A DNA stretch of 64,000 bases from UBA2988 sp965237965. GTDB lineage: Bacteria; Gemmatimonadota; Gemmatimonadetes; Longimicrobiales; Gaopeijiaceae. Every line of letters starts with the position of its first letter. Position 1 is the stretch's first letter. Both the position numbers and the translations under genes were made by a program. Positions 50,695 through 57,757 of the stretch are shown here, in pieces. The notes under the pieces were generated by a model. It did no database searches. It was not told where the DNA came from and saw nothing but the letters and a program-made list of their open reading frames with translations. Where the stretch lies: NCBI GenBank assembly GCA_965237965.1, contig CBDEGT010000003.1, positions 1,240,001 through 1,304,000 of the forward strand, given 5' to 3'.

Positions 50695-52478
50695 GGCTTC
50701 ACGTCCTGGGCGGCTTTCTGGGCGCGGGCAAGACAACGCTCGCACGCGCCCTGGCGCAGAGGCTCCGCGAGCGCGGCGAGCGCGTGGTGCTCGTCACGAA
50801 CGACCAGGGGCGCTCATTGGTGGATACGGCGTTCTGCGAGCAGGATGGCGTCGCGGTCCGGGAGATCGCCGGCGGGTGCTTCTGCTGCCGCTACGACGAG
50901 CTGGAGAGCGCGCTGCTCGCGGTGGCCGACGCGGGCATGACCGTGGCCATCGCCGAGGCTGTCGGCAGTTGCACTGACCTCGTGGCCACAGTGCTTGCCC
51001 CGCTTGCCGACCGCCACGGTGGCCGGTTCGAGCTCGCGCCACTTGGGGTGGTGGTGGATCCCTGGCGTGTGCTCGAGTTCGAGTCGGGAGCCATGCCCGC
51101 GGACGTCGCGTACCTATTCCGCAAGCAGATCGAGGAAGCGGATGTGGTTCTCGTAAGCCGTCTCGATCTGGACCCACCCGACGTCACGCCCGCGATCCGT
51201 GATCTCCGGCCCGACGCTGCCATCGTGGCTGTTTCGGGCGCGACAGGAGACGGTCTGGGCCGATGGCTCGCGACAGCGCCGGCGAGCATGGCCGCCCCTC
51301 TGGAGCTGGACTACGATCGGTATGCGAACGCAGAGGCGCTGCTCGGTTGGTGTAACGCGCGCGTGCGGATCACCAGCCCGGAGCTGTTCGAGCCGGCGGC
51401 TATGATCAGTGATTTCTTGTTTGGCCTCACGGACGTGCCGATAGCGCACGTAAAGGTAATTTCCGTCGATCCGCTGGGGGTCAGAGGTGCCCTCACCCAC
51501 CGAGGGGGAAAGCCGATCGTGGACGGCGGGGACCAATTCTTGTCCGTTCGCGACACGCGCTGGATCGTGAACGCGCGCGTCGCGCTGCCTCCCTCGGAGC
51601 TCGAGGCCCGTCTGCGCGCGGCCCTGAAGACGGCAGTCGGTCCTGCGATAGTGGTGTGGGAGGAGCTTGCCTGCTTCCGGCCCGAGCGTCCCACACCTCG
51701 GCACCGCTACGGGGTTCGTGTCGGCCCGGCCAGCCAGGCCAGCTGTTGCGCCGTCTTCTACGGCCGCTCCGACGTCAGGGCTCTGCTCGGCGACTCCTTC
51801 CATCCCGGCGGGCTGGCCCTAACGCGGCGCCTGGCCGGCGAGCTCGGGCTCGGTCCTGACGACACAGTGCTCGACGTGGCATGTGGCAACGGTGCCAGTT
51901 TACGCGCAGTGCTGGCGGATCTACCGGTTCGAGGATTCGGGGTGGACGCTGCCGCTCCGGTCTACCGCGACGATCGCCTGGAGCTGCGCCCTGGCGACGC
52001 GCATGCGGTGCCGTGGGACACTGCGAGCTTCTCCGCGGTTCTGTGCGAATGCGCGCTCAGTACGTTCACCGATCCGCCGGGCGCGCTTGCCGAGATGCAC
52101 CGTGTGCTGCGCCCTGGCGGCCGGCTGGCGCTCACCGACATGGTTCTCGAAGGCGAGCTCTCACCTGCGCTGCGAGAGTGGGTCCACGTTGGCACCTGCC
52201 TATCGGGGGCAATGACTTTCCGCGACTACGCGCGCGCCCTGGAGGACGTCGGATTCCTAGTCATCCGTCGGCGTCTCGAGCCGGACGCCATCCGTGAGCT
52301 CATCATCCGAGTCAAGCGTAACCTGGTAGGCGTGGCGTTGGCCGCCGCGACAGGCAACCTGGAGGCCGACGTGAGGATCGACGTCACAGAGGCTCGAGGA
52401 TTACTCCGTGAGGCATCGGATGCGATCGCTGCCGGCACGATCAGCTACGGCGTCTACATCGCCGAGCGACCTGCATGA
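50691..52478 (+). CDS. G3E (CobW-type) GTPase fused to a SAM-dependent methyltransferase
   Basis: 595 residues from the GTG at 50691, overlapping the radical SAM stop as GTGA. The first 355 residues are a CobW/G3E GTPase: Walker A GGFLGAGKTT near 7-16, metal motif GGCFCCRYDE (CxCC, about 62-70), and EAVGSCTDL. The second domain (about 365-595) begins CCAVFYGRSDVRALLGDSFH and has the SAM-binding VLDVACGNGAS, HRVLRPGGRLALTDMV and a late CLSGAMTFRDYARALEDVGF. G3E proteins deliver metals or fold cofactors; a fusion to a methyltransferase is unusual. The methyltransferase head resembles what I recall of TrsM-like enzymes (from memory). Metal and substrate are not known. Confidence 0.85.
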   Translation: MRLHVLGGFLGAGKTTLARALAQRLRERGERVVLVTNDQGRSLVDTAFCEQDGVAVREIAGGCFCCRYDELESALLAVADAGMTVAIAEAVGSCTDLVATVLAPLADRHGGRFELAPLGVVVDPWRVLEFESGAMPADVAYLFRKQIEEADVVLVSRLDLDPPDVTPAIRDLRPDAAIVAVSGATGDGLGRWLATAPASMAAPLELDYDRYANAEALLGWCNARVRITSPELFEPAAMISDFLFGLTDVPIAHVKVISVDPLGVRGALTHRGGKPIVDGGDQFLSVRDTRWIVNARVALPPSELEARLRAALKTAVGPAIVVWEELACFRPERPTPRHRYGVRVGPASQASCCAVFYGRSDVRALLGDSFHPGGLALTRRLAGELGLGPDDTVLDVACGNGASLRAVLADLPVRGFGVDAAAPVYRDDRLELRPGDAHAVPWDTASFSAVLCECALSTFTDPPGALAEMHRVLRPGGRLALTDMVLEGELSPALREWVHVGTCLSGAMTFRDYARALEDVGFLVIRRRLEPDAIRELIIRVKRNLVGVALAAATGNLEADVRIDVTEARGLLREASDAIAAGTISYGVYIAERPA

Positions 52479-53884
52479 GTATGCGATACGACCTGGCCGT
52501 GATCGGCGCGGGCGCGGGGGGGCTGGTTGGAGCGACCTTCGCGGCCCGGCTCGGCGCGAGAGTCGCCCTCGTCGAGAGGGACCGCGTCGGGGGCGGTTGC
52601 ACGTGGACGGGCTGCGTCCCGAGCAAGGCCCTCCTGAGAGCCGCGAAGGTGGCGCGTGAGGTGAATTACGCCGGCAGCTACGGCGTCGATGCATCCGTGA
52701 CTGGCGTGGACATGGCGCGCGTGGTGGCCTACGTGCGACGTGCCATAGAATCTGCGTACGATGTGGAAAGTCCGGCCATGCTCGCCCGGAAGGGCATCGA
52801 CGTGATCGAGGGCAGGGCCGAGTTCGTTGATCGGCGCACCGTGCGCGTCGGCGCTCGTGTCCTCGACGCAAAACGCTTCCTGATCTGCACAGGCGCGCGT
52901 CCGACCATCCCCGCGATCCCCGGGCTTTCGGGCGTGCCGTATGTCACGTACGAGGGCTGGTTTGAGAACCAGCTTCTTCCCGCGCGCCTGTTGGTGCTGG
53001 GCGCTGGCCCAGTCGGCCTCGAGATGGCGCTGGCCTATCGACGTCTCGGCGCGAAGGTCGCCGTGGTAGGCGAGCATCTGCTGGAGCGCGAAGAGCCCGA
53101 GGTACAGGCGTTCGTCGCGGAGATGCTCACCCGAGAGGGGATCAGACTCGTGCGGGGCATCGTGCGGGACGTGCGCCATGACGGCGCCTGCTTCACGCTC
53201 CTGGCCGAGGGCAGCGAGCTGGAGGATGACATGCTGCTGGTGGCCGCGGGTCGGAGGCCCGATGTGGAGGGGCTGCACCTCGACCGCGCCGGAGTCAAGC
53301 ACAGCGCAAGGGGTGTCACCGTAAACCGCTACCTACGCACCACAGCACGGCATGTTTACGCCGCGGGCGACGTGGTGGGCGGTCACCAGTTCTCTCACTT
53401 GGCAGGCTGGCAGGCGTTTCAGGCAGTGCGCAACGCGCTCCTTCCCGGCCGCAGCAGCGGAGTCCCAGTAGCGGTGCCGTGGGTCACGTTCCTCGATCCC
53501 GAAGCCGCGCGCGTTGGGCTCACTGAAGCCGAGGCGCGGGCACGTTACGGGAAGAGTGTGCGCGTCCACCGTTGGGACATGGCGCAGGCGGATCGAGGTA
53601 TCGCAGACGGAGAGGCTGTGGGATTCATCAAAGTGGTCGCGCGGCCCGACGGGAGGGTCATCGGCGCGAGCGTCGTCGCGTCGAGAGCCGGCGAGCTTAT
53701 CGGTGAGTACACTTTGGCGATCCAACACGGCCTACGGTTGAGTGACCTCGCCGGGACGATCCACGCTTACCCGACCTGGTCCACTCCGCTCCAGCAAGCG
53801 GCGGCCGATGCGGCCACACAACGCTTTCTCGCGGGGCTCGCTGGGCGCATCACCCTACGGGTGGCGGGGCTTGGCCGCCGCTGA
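52475..53884 (+). CDS. Pyridine nucleotide-disulfide oxidoreductase (mercuric-reductase-like)
   Basis: 469 residues from the ATG overlapping the preceding stop (ATGA). FAD loop VIGAGAGGLVGATFAA, redox disulfide CTWTGC at C42/C47 followed by VPSKALL, NAD(P) loop VLGAGPVGLEMALAYRRLGA, and FAD-closing VYAAGDVVGGHQFSHLAGWQAF. The C-terminal dimer domain carries HAYPTWSTPLQQAA, where lipoamide dehydrogenases have the histidine-glutamate pair (here the H is present but the following E is not). The vicinal C-terminal cysteines of MerA are missing. It may recycle a thiol or selenol partner for the upstream genes (inference). Confidence 0.87.
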   Translation: MSMRYDLAVIGAGAGGLVGATFAARLGARVALVERDRVGGGCTWTGCVPSKALLRAAKVAREVNYAGSYGVDASVTGVDMARVVAYVRRAIESAYDVESPAMLARKGIDVIEGRAEFVDRRTVRVGARVLDAKRFLICTGARPTIPAIPGLSGVPYVTYEGWFENQLLPARLLVLGAGPVGLEMALAYRRLGAKVAVVGEHLLEREEPEVQAFVAEMLTREGIRLVRGIVRDVRHDGACFTLLAEGSELEDDMLLVAAGRRPDVEGLHLDRAGVKHSARGVTVNRYLRTTARHVYAAGDVVGGHQFSHLAGWQAFQAVRNALLPGRSSGVPVAVPWVTFLDPEAARVGLTEAEARARYGKSVRVHRWDMAQADRGIADGEAVGFIKVVARPDGRVIGASVVASRAGELIGEYTLAIQHGLRLSDLAGTIHAYPTWSTPLQQAAADAATQRFLAGLAGRITLRVAGLGRR

Positions 53885-54676
53885 CCCGGGCATACGGGCC
53901 ACGCCAGCCACGGACACCAGCGCGAGCAGGGCAGTGAGTGCAAGGACACCGTCCATCTGCCAATGAGCGGCGAATGGCGCGCCCATGACGTTGCCTATCA
54001 GCTGTCCCCCAGCGAGAAGGACGGAGTAGAGGCCCAGCGCTGTGCCGCGCGAGGGATCGACCGTCACAGTCGCATCCGCCAGGTGCGCGAAGGCGGCCGG
54101 CGTGTACCCGCTCTCGACGAGAACGAAGAACGCTGCGAGTGCCAAGAGGGCCACGGGCGCGCCGTGGTTCAGAAACGCGAGCGTAGCCACCACCCCAAGC
54201 ATGCCGGCCAGGGCGAGCGCGAGAACGCGTCGCCGCGGCCATCGGGCGCCCAGGAGTGACCAGAGGGCGATCCCCACCAGGAGTACGACTCCCCAGCCGC
54301 TGAATACGATGCCGATCTCCCTGCCGGTGTAGCCGCCCACTAGCGCTTGAGTGGGAGAGCGTGAGGGCAGCTTGAGTAAGTATGGCGCTTGCTGGATCCA
54401 GAGGCCGACGACCGCGTTAACCGCGAGCCACGAGACCCCGAAGGCGACGTTTCCCGGGCTCTTGGCAAGGCGCAGAAGGGTGCTGAACACCGGCGCTGCT
54501 TCATCTGGCAACGCCTTCTCGGCAAGGTGCGGCGTTCCGACAAGTAGCCAGGCACCTATGTACAGAGGGGCAAGCAGGAGGAAGGCTTTGGCCCCCAGCC
54601 CGTCCCAGCTTACGCCGGCGATTAGGAAGCCGAGGATCATGCCGATTAATGACGTGATCTCGAAGAGGCCCATCAC
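53855..54676 (-). CDS. MFS transporter, C-terminal part
   Basis: 273 residues from the ATG at 54676, about seven membrane helices, matching the second two-thirds of a 12-helix major facilitator permease. It starts GLFEITSLIGMILGFLIAGVSWD, which is a normal mid-protein segment (RVMGLFEI in relatives). The ATG overlaps the stop of the N-terminal piece (TGATG). Reading one frame back gives ARRLRVMGLFEI, so the two pieces were one gene, now shifted by one base near 54688. The end overlaps the oxidoreductase end by 30 bp on the other strand. Substrate unknown. Confidence 0.75.
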   Translation of the reverse strand: MMGLFEITSLIGMILGFLIAGVSWDGLGAKAFLLLAPLYIGAWLLVGTPHLAEKALPDEAAPVFSTLLRLAKSPGNVAFGVSWLAVNAVVGLWIQQAPYLLKLPSRSPTQALVGGYTGREIGIVFSGWGVVLLVGIALWSLLGARWPRRRVLALALAGMLGVVATLAFLNHGAPVALLALAAFFVLVESGYTPAAFAHLADATVTVDPSRGTALGLYSVLLAGGQLIGNVMGAPFAAHWQMDGVLALTALLALVSVAGVARMPGSAAAKPRHP

Positions 54677-55173
54677 GCGTAGGCGTCTCGCGGGCTGTCC
54701 GTGGTCGCACGAGAAAGCAGTACTAGGGTCGTCGGCACCGCGCAGGCAGCGCTGGCGCCTTCGTTGAAGCGTGCGATCACGAGAATCGCCAGGAGTGATC
54801 CGGTCGGGCCACCACTAAGGACCGCTGCCGTAGCGACCACCGAAGACACGATCCCGAAAAGCGTACCGTAGCGCAGGACACGGCGTTGCCCGAAACGGTC
54901 CGCTAGGCGGCCGGCCAATGGCGCACCCACGAGCTCGGTAACGAAGAACGCGGCTCCCACCAGGCCCACCACGACCGCACCGGTACCGGCTCGCATGCTC
55001 ATGCGCTCCGCGATCAAGAACGCGAACAGTTGCCCCGAAGCGGCGGCGGCCACCCGAATGAGACCGTTGAGCGCGATGAGTCGCAGGACGGGGGGATCGT
55101 GCCTGGCATGCCGCAATGGGAACACCGCCCTGTCGTGGCCCATCAATGAGAGCCTTTGAGACCTCGCGGGCAC
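54673..55173 (-). CDS. MFS transporter, N-terminal part
   Basis: 166 residues from a GTG at 55173; an ATG at 55143 (MGHDRAVF) is more likely the real start. It has the first four to five membrane helices and the MFS loop GAPLAGRLADRFGQRRVLRYG between helices 2 and 3. It stops at DSPRDAYA, where relatives continue PRRRGRVMGLFE. A single missing base near 54688 explains both pieces. Either the gene is broken, or the sequence has an error; coupled translation over TGATG could also make two pieces. Transcribed towards the oxidoreductase. Confidence 0.75.
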   Translation of the reverse strand: MPARSQRLSLMGHDRAVFPLRHARHDPPVLRLIALNGLIRVAAAASGQLFAFLIAERMSMRAGTGAVVVGLVGAAFFVTELVGAPLAGRLADRFGQRRVLRYGTLFGIVSSVVATAAVLSGGPTGSLLAILVIARFNEGASAACAVPTTLVLLSRATTDSPRDAYA

Positions 55174-55258
55174 GGTCGGAACGCCCGTCCGTAGTGGAAC
55201 CGGGTGAAGCCGAAAGGGGTTGCGTCAGCGCAGGACGCGGAACCGACCGCGCACTGCG

Positions 55259-55348
55259 TTATCGGCCCATCCCTCCCTCGCCGGGCTAGCGCTCGAAGCA
55301 GTAGCGGCCTGAAAGGGCTGCGTTCATGCGGGTAACGGGATCAGTCAT
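55259..55348 (-). pseudogene. Remnant of a serine/threonine kinase N-terminus
   Basis: From the ATG at 55348 the minus strand reads MTDPVTRMNAALSGRYCFER, then a TAG (55286-55288), then PGEGGMGR before TAA. Proteins of this start (MTDxLxRLxxALxxRYxxERELGEGGM) are common serine/threonine kinases of this bacterial group. The TAG interrupts it just before the glycine loop and nothing follows. About 30 codons remain. It shows that kinase genes were once present here and supports a Gemmatimonadota-like origin (inference). Confidence 0.55.
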
Positions 55349-55499
55349 GACCCTACCTTCCGGTCAGGAATGACCAGACGCTCAGTGCCACGAAAGGATA
55401 GGGGGACTAAGCCCTTTGCGCACGCGGTTTTGGGGGGTGGGGCCGGCGTGAGGCGAGTAGGGGAGATGCCCAGGGAGAAGGGAGGACCCGCCTGGCGGG

Positions 55500-55602
55500 T
55501 GGGTCCCTTCCAAGGACCGTCAGGGACCTTCGGGGGGAGGGCTGCCTCTTCCTATGCTATTTCAGCGCTCGGCGACCCTGACGTAGGTTGGCTCAAATCT
55601 GG
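55500..55602. repeat. Intergenic repeat, copy 1 (upstream of the DsbB-like gene)
   Basis: About 100 bp that is strongly similar to 56462-56562. Shared blocks are TGGGTCCCTT, AACCGTCA-or-GACCGTCA, GGGGGG, TTCCTATG, TTCAGCGCTC and GACGTAGGT. GGTCCC and GGGACC arms can form a hairpin across 22 bp. It starts 125 bp before the GTG of the DsbB-like gene. The remainder of the 554-bp gap 55174-55727 holds the kinase remnant and nothing else that I can support. Confidence 0.7.
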
Positions 55603-55727
55603 TAAGAACGCGGATACTACGTGCGTGTGAATCTCCCTCTCGCAGCGACGCGCACTTGCGGCTGAGTCAGACGATGAAGCTCCTGGGCGCGATGGCCTCG
55701 TGTGCGAACCGCGAACGGAGGTAGTCG

Positions 55728-56294
55728 GTGGCCTACTACGCGACGATCGTCACGGCTCTTGGCGTATGGACGCTGGTGGCGGTCCTGCTCGCCCTCGGCT
55801 TGGGCGCTGCGCTCGCCCTGCCTAGCGGCCGCGAGCGCCTGCGAAGCGGCCTGGTAGGGAAGGAACGCCATCCGATCGGATGGGCCTGGGGAGTGTCTCT
55901 CGTCGCGATGTCGGGAAGCCTCTACCTGTCCGAGATCGCACACCTGATGCCTTGCTCGCTCTGCTGGTACCAGCGCATCGCGATGTACCCGCTCGTGTTT
56001 GTTCTGGGAGTGGGGCTGCTCAGAAGCGACCCCGGGGTATGGCGTTTCGCGACTCCGCTATCGGTAGGGGGGCTGCTCATCGCGGCGTACCACGTGACCA
56101 TCCAGTGGAAACCGACGCTGGATATAGAACTGTGTACGACAGGCGCGCCGTGTACCGGCCGCTATCTATCCGTCTTCGGCTTCATCTCGATCCCAACGAT
56201 GGCTGGGGCCGCGTTCTTGCTAATCACCGCATTGATGTTCCTGCTCCGGCTGCTGGAACAGGAGGTTGGTACCGCGCGTAGCGCCGAGTTCTGA
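55728..56294 (+). CDS. Disulfide bond formation protein, DsbB/BdbC-like
   Basis: 188 residues from a GTG with GGAGG eight bases upstream. Five hydrophobic helices; the first (about 8-30) is an addition before the usual four. The quinone-facing cysteine pair is PCSLCWYQR (C76, C79). The second pair is C136 and C142 in LCTTGAPCTGRYLSVFGFISIPTMAG, typical of DsbB/BdbC. It reoxidises a periplasmic thiol oxidase by passing electrons to quinone. No DsbA gene is near. It follows repeat copy 1. Confidence 0.87.
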   Translation: MAYYATIVTALGVWTLVAVLLALGLGAALALPSGRERLRSGLVGKERHPIGWAWGVSLVAMSGSLYLSEIAHLMPCSLCWYQRIAMYPLVFVLGVGLLRSDPGVWRFATPLSVGGLLIAAYHVTIQWKPTLDIELCTTGAPCTGRYLSVFGFISIPTMAGAAFLLITALMFLLRLLEQEVGTARSAEF

Positions 56295-56461
56295 TCTCGA
56301 TCCAGATCACGGGAGGCGGTTTGAGCTTCCCGGAACCCACTTGTCCCAGCACCCCCCGCTAAGGTCGAGTTCTGAGGGGATTCGCGTCGCACCACTGATG
56401 CGGAACCCTGGTGTCCGCCTGCTCTACCTGCTCAGGCATACGGGAGCACCCGTCCCGCCGA

Positions 56462-56562
56462 TGGGTCCCTTTTGAGAACCGTCAAGGACCCGCGGGGGGG
56501 CACTTGTTCCTATGTTACTTCAGCGCTCCGTGACCCCGACGTAGGTAGGCTTAATCTGCCAG
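56462..56562. repeat. Intergenic repeat, copy 2 (upstream of the FMN reductase gene)
   Basis: Similar to 55500-55602 over its whole length, with substitutions and small gaps. Here GGGTCC pairs with GGACCC, a compensated change compared with GGTCCC/GGGACC in copy 1, so the hairpin is kept. It starts 218 bp before the ATG of the FMN reductase gene. The rest of the 385-bp gap 56295-56679 shows no gene. Confidence 0.7.
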
Positions 56563-56679
56563 GACCGAAGGCTCCGTCTTGAGCGGTTCTCGGAGAGCTC
56601 TCACCGAAACGCCGGAGGATGGCAGGTCGAAGCGCCCAGCCATGGGAACCCGCGTTCCACCCTGATACCGGAGCGAACG

Positions 56680-57273
56680 ATGCACCCGATAGTTTGCATC
56701 TCTGCGACCAGCCGTCCGGATAACTACACCGCCATGGCCATGAGCGTGGTGAACAGCGAGCTCGTGCGCCGCGGTGTCCCCATCGCTGTCTTCGATGGGC
56801 GCGAGCTCGCACTTGCTTTTCCGGGTGAGCCGCCAACAGAGGACGCTCGACGGCTCGGGTCTGCGATCGAGGGAGCGTCGGGAGTCATCATCGCTACGCC
56901 AGAGTACCACGGGAGCTTCTCCGCGATGGCGAAGCTCATCATCGAGAACCTCGGTTTCCCCTCAGCGCTTTCGGGAAAGCCCGTAGCCCTGCTTGGCGTG
57001 GCGGCGGGACGAATCGGCGCCATAAAGTCGCTGGAGCAGTTGCGGGGCATCTGCTCACACGTCGGAGCGCTGGTACTCCCGGGGGCCGTTTCGATCGCCG
57101 GTGTCCGCGGAGCGTTCGACAAGGAGGGAAACTGCACCGAAGAGGGCGCGGAGGAGGCTCTTCGGGGGATCGCTGGCGCGCTTCTGGAGTTCATCGAGAA
57201 CTATGTGTGCCCGAAATTTACGCTCGAGGCGATGGTCAGGGAAGGAGGGGGGCCCTGGACATCTTCTGTCTGA
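56680..57273 (+). CDS. NADPH-dependent FMN reductase family protein
   Basis: 197 residues. The flavodoxin-like fold shows ISATSRPDNYTAMAMSVV near the N-terminus (phosphate loop), IIATPEYHGSFSAMAKLIIENLG (the flavin-contacting TPEY-x-G-S motif), and GKPVALLGVAAGRIGAIKSLEQLR. This is the YieF/ArsH/EmoB-like family of NAD(P)H-dependent FMN or quinone reductases. A single cysteine pair is not evident. It is next to DsbB and the oxidoreductase, which makes this a redox-rich stretch. Whether it works with the upstream set is unknown. Confidence 0.85.
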   Translation: MHPIVCISATSRPDNYTAMAMSVVNSELVRRGVPIAVFDGRELALAFPGEPPTEDARRLGSAIEGASGVIIATPEYHGSFSAMAKLIIENLGFPSALSGKPVALLGVAAGRIGAIKSLEQLRGICSHVGALVLPGAVSIAGVRGAFDKEGNCTEEGAEEALRGIAGALLEFIENYVCPKFTLEAMVREGGGPWTSSV

Positions 57274-57279
57274 CGGACG

Positions 57280-57633
57280 TCAGGCCCTCTTCTTCTTCCG
57301 ACGCGGCACGTCGCCTCCACGCACGAACTGCTCGAGCTGCCCGAGGAATGTGTTGCTGCCGGCTGTGCTCGCTCCGAACAAGCCATCCCCTGACCCATCA
57401 AACCCGGACGTCGCTCCATTCAGGTTGAGCCAGAGGTCGAAACGCTCGGAGATTCTCAGGACGGAGTAGAACAGCCGTGGCCGGTGCCCGGCTCCGGACA
57501 CGATGTCGAGAACGACCGCCGCGGCAGAGACGCTCATGAGAACGACGTCTTTGAGGCCGTCCAGGATCAACTTGATCTGAAAGATCAGGAAGTCCCGGAT
57601 TGTCACCGCCCGCGTCGTCTTGGTCATGTCCAC
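57280..57633 (-). CDS. Conserved hypothetical protein
   Basis: 117 residues with a basic start, then RDFLIFQIKLILDGLKDVVLMSVSAAAVVLDIV, a likely membrane-associated segment, and LRISERFDLWLNLNGAT. The second half is glycine/serine-rich and ends in RRKKKRA. I recall similar unnamed proteins in proteobacteria and relatives (from memory), but no function. It converges on the FMN reductase with a 6-bp gap. Confidence 0.6.
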   Translation of the reverse strand: MDMTKTTRAVTIRDFLIFQIKLILDGLKDVVLMSVSAAAVVLDIVSGAGHRPRLFYSVLRISERFDLWLNLNGATSGFDGSGDGLFGASTAGSNTFLGQLEQFVRGGDVPRRKKKRA

Positions 57634-57711
57634 CGTCCGTCTGAAGGGATCTCCGGTTCGCTTCCCACTCCTCCCGTCGATCCCACCTACGAGGCCAGGG
57701 GTGCATTGGGT

Positions 57712-57757
57712 TCAGCTATCCCCGGTGAGTTCCTTCAGCACTTCGTTGTGGAGCCGG
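57712..57757 (-). pseudogene. Tail remnant similar to the HisN-like gene
   Basis: Minus strand reads RLHNEVLKELTGDS before TGA, close to the C-terminus of the HisN-like protein encoded at 59092 (RLHDEVLRELAAR). About 24 of 30 nucleotides match over the core. It lies just beyond the DUF1015 stop and in another frame. It may be what remains of a duplicated copy. Alternatively, chance similarity over this short length cannot be excluded. Confidence 0.4.

Noticed and set aside
52475..53884. Mercuric reductase (MerA)
   Set aside because: The redox motif is CTWTGC and the C-terminal vicinal cysteines of MerA are missing; no merR, merT or merP is nearby.
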